NCBI GenBank assembly: GCA_902796815.1
Contig: CADBQL010000386.1
Location: forward strand, 1-9,457
Direction of reading: 5' to 3'
DNA length: 9,457 nt
From: an uncultured Coriobacteriaceae bacterium
GTDB lineage: Bacteria; Actinomycetota; Coriobacteriia; Coriobacteriales; Eggerthellaceae
The notes under the pieces were generated by a model. The model worked only from the letters and a program-made list of their open reading frames with translations, was not told the DNA's origin and searched no databases. The number at the start of each line of letters is the position of its first letter. Positions within the stretch are counted from its first letter, which is position 1. Shown here one piece after another: positions 5,415-9,457 of the stretch. Made by a program: the position numbers and the translations under genes.

Positions 5415-5448
5415 GTAGCCTTTCTGACATGCTAATATGTAAAGCTAC
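5415..5448. promoter_or_regulatory. Candidate mreB promoter inside an inverted repeat
   Basis: TAATAT at 5433-5438 is the most -10-like sequence near mreB, 49 bp before its ATG, but no clear -35 accompanies it. The same stretch forms a long imperfect inverted repeat: GTAGC/GCTAC outside, TTT/AAA, then ACAT/ATGT around a 6-nt loop. It might be an operator over the promoter or an RNA hairpin. Confidence 0.35.
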
Positions 5449-5486
5449 TTTGAACAGCAATTTTGGACCCAAAGGGGTTTGTACAT

Positions 5487-6542
5487 ATGTCCATTTTCGA
5501 TAGTTTTAAAGGCTTGACTGGAAACAGGTCGGCTGATATGGCCATTGACCTGGGAACAGCTAATACACTCATTGCGATATCGGGTGAGGGCATCGTCGTC
5601 AATGAGCCATCGGTTGTGGCGATTGAGAAAAGCTCGCACCGCGTGCTCGCCGTTGGTCACGAAGCCAAGAACATGATCAACCATACGCCCGATGCTTTCT
5701 CGGCGGAGCATCCGCTCAAGGATGGCGTCATCGCCGATTACGATGTCACCGAAGCCATGATTTCGGCTTTTATCAACAAAGCGGCGCCGCGCAAGTATCC
5801 TTGGCAGTCCAAGCCGCGCATCGTCATCTGCATTCCGTGCGGCGCGACATCGGTTGAGAAGCGTGCCGTGTTCGAGGCGGCTATCCAGGCGGGCGCACGC
5901 CAGGCCTACCTCATCGAGGAGCCCATGGCAGCTGCGATGGGAGCGGATTTGCCTGTTACCGAGCCGACCGGCTCCATGGTTGTCGACATCGGCGGCGGTA
6001 CGACTGAGGTGGCGGTTATTTCGCTTGGTGGTATCGTGACGTCGTCCAGCCTGCGTTTGGCGGGCAACAAAATGGACGAGGCGATTCTGATGCACCTGCG
6101 CGACTTGCTTGGCATCAAGATCGGTGAGCGTACAGCCGAGGTAATCAAGATCAAGATAGGTTCCATTCTGCCTTTTGAGGATGGACGCGAGCGCGATATG
6201 ATTATTTCTGGCCAAGACATGATTACTGAACAGCCTAAGGAGGTCACGATCCAATCCGAGGACGTGCGCGAGGCGCTTATCGAGCCATGCGAGGACATGG
6301 TGCTTTCGATTAAGGAGACGTTCAAGAAAACCAATCCCGACTTGGCGAGTGACATCATCCAGAACGGCATCTTGCTTACCGGGGGCGGTGGTTTGCTTTC
6401 GGGTTTGGATCGCTATCTGACAGATAAGCTCGAGATTCCCGTTTGGGTGAGCGAAACAGCGCTCACGAATGTCGTCACAGGCTGCCTGAAGGTGCTTGAG
6501 ACGCCTACAGCGCTGCGTCAGACGCTCATGAGGTCGAAATAA
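5487..6542 (+). CDS. mreB: Rod-shape-determining actin homologue MreB
   Basis: This 351-aa protein polymerises with ATP under the membrane and directs the lateral cell-wall machinery. Actin-fold nucleotide motifs are in place: DLGTANT at 21-27 (phosphate 1), VVDIGGGTTEVAV at 165-177 (phosphate 2), IEEPMAAAMGADLPV at 143-157, and LLTGGGGLLSG at ~296-305 (adenosine). The length is typical. The N-terminus MSIFDSF gives a short amphipathic start as in membrane-binding MreBs. The ATG at 5487 has AAAGGGG (5471-5477) 9 nt upstream; a TTG at 5463 is in frame but lies before the ribosome binding site. It is the first gene of mreB-mreC-mreD-mrdA, with mreC starting 9 bp after its stop. Confidence 0.97.
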   Translation: MSIFDSFKGLTGNRSADMAIDLGTANTLIAISGEGIVVNEPSVVAIEKSSHRVLAVGHEAKNMINHTPDAFSAEHPLKDGVIADYDVTEAMISAFINKAAPRKYPWQSKPRIVICIPCGATSVEKRAVFEAAIQAGARQAYLIEEPMAAAMGADLPVTEPTGSMVVDIGGGTTEVAVISLGGIVTSSSLRLAGNKMDEAILMHLRDLLGIKIGERTAEVIKIKIGSILPFEDGRERDMIISGQDMITEQPKEVTIQSEDVREALIEPCEDMVLSIKETFKKTNPDLASDIIQNGILLTGGGGLLSGLDRYLTDKLEIPVWVSETALTNVVTGCLKVLETPTALRQTLMRSK

Positions 6543-6551
6543 GGGCGACCT

Positions 6552-7691
6552 ATGCCGTTCAATGCTCAACAGAGCGCATCGTCATTTCCGCACGCCGTTG
6601 TGCTCGCCGTGCTGCTCATCGTATCGCTCGTGCTGTTCGTCGTGTACGGCCAGGAGGGCGAAGACGGCGCATTGCACAAGGCGCAGTCAGGCGTCATGGG
6701 CGTGACGGGTCAGGTGGCTGGCGCAAGCGCAGGTCTCGGGGCTGCGACATCGGGCGCCTCGAGCTCGCTTGAGGATGCGACTGCCAATCCGACGACGCTT
6801 TCGGGTTTGCGCGACCAAAACGACGAGTTGCGTTCCCTTTTAGCCGAAGCCGAGGAGTACCGGCAGGAAAACGAGCGTCTTCGGGGCTTGCTCGATATGA
6901 AGCAGGTGTCTGGTGCGACGGGGCCAGTTGCGCGTGTGATTGGGCGCTCGACAAATGCGTGGGACCAGTCCATCACAATCGATATCGGCTCGGCGGAAGG
7001 CGTAACGAGCGGCATGACGGTTATGGGTTCGAGTGGCGTCATCGGTCAGGTTTCTCGTGCTTTTGAGAAAACGGCAACGGTGCGTTTGCTCACCGATCCC
7101 AATTCGGGTGCTGCAGTCATGGTGCAATCGAGTCGTGCGAATGGCATCGTGCGAGGGTCGCTGAACGGCCTTTTGTATTTGGAGGATTTTGATGAAGATC
7201 AACTACCCGTTGAAGGCGATGTGATTTTGACTTCGGGTTTAGGCGGCAGCTACGAGCGCGGTCTCATCGTTGGCGCCGTTGCGAGCGTTGGCGACACATC
7301 GGCAGGAGCGATGCCTACGATTGTGGTCAACCCGAATGCGAGTGCAGTCATGCTCGAAGAGGTCATTGTCGTGTTCAAGGCGTCACAGAGCACGCAAGCG
7401 GGTTCGACAAACTCATCGTCAAACTCGAGTGCGTCGTCAGCTAGGACCAGCGAGCAGAGTCAGGCTTCAAGCGGTGATGCGGAATCGGCATCTGACGAGG
7501 AGGCGCTCGACGAGGAATATGGCGAGGTCTCGGATGAGGATGCAGAAGCGGTCTCAGACGAAGCCTATGGCGACAGCCAAGATGCTGATTATGATGAAAG
7601 CTACGACGAGGGTTACGATGCGGGTCAAGATGACGGCACGGATGAGGGCGTCGACGATGGCTCGTACGAAGAAGTGCAGGAAGCCGAATAG
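6552..7691 (+). CDS. mreC: Rod-shape-determining protein MreC with acidic C-terminal tail
   Basis: MreC is a bitopic membrane protein whose outer domain binds PBP2 and helps activate it. This 379-aa copy has a membrane helix at ~15-33 (AVVLAVLLIVSLVLFVVYG), a coiled coil at ~82-116 ending in LLDMKQ, and the beta domain at ~120-275 (for example NAWDQSITIDIGSAEGVTSGM and ILTSGLGGSYERGLIVGAV). An added tail follows: Ser-rich at 276-307, then very acidic at 308-379, with 33 Asp/Glu in 72 residues and no Lys or Arg. The core is of normal length; the tail of about 100 residues is extra. The start is 9 bp after mreB, with AAGGG overlapping the mreB stop as ribosome binding site. Confidence 0.95.
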   Translation: MPFNAQQSASSFPHAVVLAVLLIVSLVLFVVYGQEGEDGALHKAQSGVMGVTGQVAGASAGLGAATSGASSSLEDATANPTTLSGLRDQNDELRSLLAEAEEYRQENERLRGLLDMKQVSGATGPVARVIGRSTNAWDQSITIDIGSAEGVTSGMTVMGSSGVIGQVSRAFEKTATVRLLTDPNSGAAVMVQSSRANGIVRGSLNGLLYLEDFDEDQLPVEGDVILTSGLGGSYERGLIVGAVASVGDTSAGAMPTIVVNPNASAVMLEEVIVVFKASQSTQAGSTNSSSNSSASSARTSEQSQASSGDAESASDEEALDEEYGEVSDEDAEAVSDEAYGDSQDADYDESYDEGYDAGQDDGTDEGVDDGSYEEVQEAE

Positions 7692-7748
7692 TAACAGGAA
7701 TGGCAAGCTCGGCTCATGTGTCGGGTTAACGGAGGATGCGGAAGCTTC

Positions 7749-8270
7749 GTGATAACAAGAGAGCACATTATCTTGATCGTTGCGGCGCTGGTTGCAGTGC
7801 TGCTCCAGCTGTTCCTTGCGCCGCACATTGGCCTGGGTTTTGCCGTTCCCAACTTCATTCTGGCGTTTTGCATGGCTCTCGCGGTAGCGCGTCCTTCGAC
7901 GTACGGATATTTCCTATCGTTCGTGCTCGGCCTCCTGTTCGATTTCGTGGGAGGCGGTCCGCTCGGAGCGATGGCGTTTTCGCTCACTGCGTTTTCGACG
8001 CTTGCCTCACGCGCATTCGCACGCGTGGACAACGACTCGTTGTTCATGGCGTTTGCCGTGATGGCAGTAGGTGTTCTGCTCGCTAACATCTCGTATGGCA
8101 TCTTCATGCTCGTTGGCGGTTATAGCGGCTCGTTTGTCGATGCTATTGCCTACCGGATTTTGCCGTGTTTCGTCTATGATTTCGTGCTTTCGATAATCGC
8201 CTATATGGTGGTGGCTCGGTTTGCGAAGCCGGCAGGCGTCGTGCGCACCGAGTTGACCCAGCTTCGTTAA
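7749..8270 (+). CDS. mreD: Rod-shape-determining membrane protein MreD
   Basis: This 173-aa polytopic protein has about five to six membrane helices (~6-25, 31-47, 52-66, 72-88, 98-122, 138-157) and the MreD-typical GLLFD...GGPLGAMAF stretch at 61-77. It forms a complex with MreC and PBP2 in the elongasome. The start is uncertain. The GTG at 7749 gives a plausible short MITREH N-terminus directly before the first helix, with GGAGG (7731-7735) 13 nt and GGAAG 4 nt upstream. The in-frame ATG at 7716 would translate the GGAGG itself and has no ribosome binding site nearby. The gene begins 57 bp after mreC and ends 9 bp before mrdA. Confidence 0.9.
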   Translation: MITREHIILIVAALVAVLLQLFLAPHIGLGFAVPNFILAFCMALAVARPSTYGYFLSFVLGLLFDFVGGGPLGAMAFSLTAFSTLASRAFARVDNDSLFMAFAVMAVGVLLANISYGIFMLVGGYSGSFVDAIAYRILPCFVYDFVLSIIAYMVVARFAKPAGVVRTELTQLR

Positions 8271-8279
8271 GGGGCCGCC

Positions 8280-9457
8280 ATGCTCATCGCGGTTATTGCA
8301 GCTATTATCACGCTTCTTGCGGCAATCGCCGGCATCGTGGCGTTTTTCATGATTCGCGCCCGGCGTCGGGGGGATGCCCCTGACGCGCGTGGACTTGGGC
8401 GCGATCGTGTGAATTCAATCGACAGCATGGGCATTCTCTCAGCAGGCGGAAAAGGGGAGTCGTCCCACGCTGCGCGTCGCGAGCATCCCACGACTGCGCC
8501 CGCCGAAACGACGACTGGCCGTCCCAGCGAAGCGCTCCATTCCCGATTTGTTGCCGTCGGCGTATTAGCAGCCGCCGTGTTCGGGTCCCTTTCGACGAAA
8601 CTATGGAGTATGCAGGTTCTTGGCTCGGGTGAGTACAAAGACGAGGCTTTGCAAAATAAGTATACAAATGTGGCCACGCCAGCGCCGCGCGGTCTGGTCT
8701 ACGACTCGGATGGCGTCTTGCTCGTCAACAATCGCACGACGTTGACAGTGCTCGCCGATGCGTCGGTGGCTGACGATCACGATGTGGTCTTGCGTCTCTC
8801 GTCGGTGCTTGGCATCCCGTTCAATATCGTCAAAGCCCGTATTAAGGATCAGAGTTCGGGCGCGCAAAGCCAGCGAGTCGTAGCCGAAGACGCTCGTCAG
8901 CGAGATATCGCCTTTATCGCCGAGCACTCAGATGCGTTTGAGGGCGTGACGGTGCAGCAGCGAACCGTGCGTGATTATCCGTACGGTGCGTTAGCGGCGC
9001 ACATCTTGGGCTATACGGGCCCGGTTTCGGAAGACGAGCTTGCCAACGTGCCCGAAAACCGCACAATCGAGCTGGGCGACACCGTGGGCAAAAGCGGTAT
9101 CGAAGCCTATTACGACAACGTGCTGGCAGGCGAACACGGCCAACGTCGTGTCATTGCCGACTCGCAGGGGCGCGTTGTGGAAGTCGAGAGCGAAACGCCC
9201 GCGAAGCGTGGCAGCGACGTGTACCTGACCATAAAGGCGCCCATCCAATATGTTGCCGAGACGCAGCTCGCCGAGCTCATCGCTCCTGACAACGTCATCG
9301 GGCAGGGCAAGGGCGTCGGTGGAGCAGTTGTGGCCATGGATGTGTCCGATGGAAGCATAATCGCGATGGCCAGCTATCCAACGTTTGAGCCCGAGACGTT
9401 CACCGGTGGTATTTCACAGGACGTGTGGGATCTGTACTCGACGGACGAGAGCTACTA
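8280..9457 (+). CDS. mrdA: Penicillin-binding protein 2 (class B transpeptidase), cut by window end
   Basis: The first 392 residues of the elongasome transpeptidase are present. The dimerisation domain begins with the APRGLVYDSDGVLLVNN motif (~135-151). YPYGALAAHILGYTGPVSEDEL and GKSGIEAYYDNVLAGEHG follow, and GGAVVAMDVSDGSIIAMASYPTFEP marks the beginning of the transpeptidase domain. The SxxK active site lies beyond the window. The N-terminus is unusual: a helix at ~2-25, a linker of about 65 residues rich in Arg, Ser and Ala, and a second helix at ~90-108 that matches the usual single PBP2 anchor. The ATG at 8280 has GGGG 5 nt upstream and follows mreD by 9 bp. rodA would be expected next. 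A division PBP (FtsI) is less likely from the mre context. Confidence 0.93.
   Translation, partial: MLIAVIAAIITLLAAIAGIVAFFMIRARRRGDAPDARGLGRDRVNSIDSMGILSAGGKGESSHAARREHPTTAPAETTTGRPSEALHSRFVAVGVLAAAVFGSLSTKLWSMQVLGSGEYKDEALQNKYTNVATPAPRGLVYDSDGVLLVNNRTTLTVLADASVADDHDVVLRLSSVLGIPFNIVKARIKDQSSGAQSQRVVAEDARQRDIAFIAEHSDAFEGVTVQQRTVRDYPYGALAAHILGYTGPVSEDELANVPENRTIELGDTVGKSGIEAYYDNVLAGEHGQRRVIADSQGRVVEVESETPAKRGSDVYLTIKAPIQYVAETQLAELIAPDNVIGQGKGVGGAVVAMDVSDGSIIAMASYPTFEPETFTGGISQDVWDLYSTDESY

Noticed and set aside
5445..6569. A 374-codon open frame on the minus strand covering all of mreB
   Set aside because: It mirrors the codon pattern of a certain mreB gene, its product is rich in Arg and His with no family motif, and it has no sensible start signal. 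It is an antisense shadow.

Overview
The window looks like chromosomal DNA of a moderately high-GC actinobacterium that keeps the rod-shape machinery. Codon use, the mre cluster and the mix of secreted and Ser/Ala-rich proteins suggest class Coriobacteriia (Eggerthella/Slackia/Adlercreutzia-like). That placement is inference from general appearance, not from a marker gene or a search.

Left part (1-2430, plus strand): after a short non-coding stretch with a good extended -10 promoter comes a cytoplasmic cyclophilin-type prolyl isomerase (233-769). A TPR protein follows with one membrane helix and a Ser/Ala-rich tail (825-2348), probably in the same transcript, which ends at a strong intrinsic terminator (2398-2429).

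Middle part (2430-5250): a minus-strand SRAP/YedK/HMCES-family gene (2481-3221) protects abasic DNA and ends in a perfect beta-clamp-binding motif. It is divergent from a small membrane-associated HExxH protein (3316-3750). The gap between the two start codons holds a 14-nt direct repeat and a 24-bp palindrome that look like an operator. Then come a small secreted LRR-like protein (3903-4535) and an unrecognised acidic 148-aa protein with its own TATAAT promoter and a textbook terminator (4728-5249). A family of 29-nt palindromes with constant outer and inner blocks and a covarying 4-bp box sits at gene 3' ends (2363-2391, 2434-2464, a half copy at 2466-2481, and 4552-4580).

Right part (5250-9457): a 310-base gap rich in hairpins leads into mreB-mreC-mreD-mrdA, tightly spaced on the plus strand. 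MreB filaments, MreC and MreD scaffold the elongasome, and PBP2 (MrdA) is its transpeptidase. MreC carries a long acidic tail, PBP2 has an additional N-terminal membrane helix, and PBP2 is cut by the window end before its catalytic serine. No tRNA, rRNA, CRISPR, transposase or integrase was seen.
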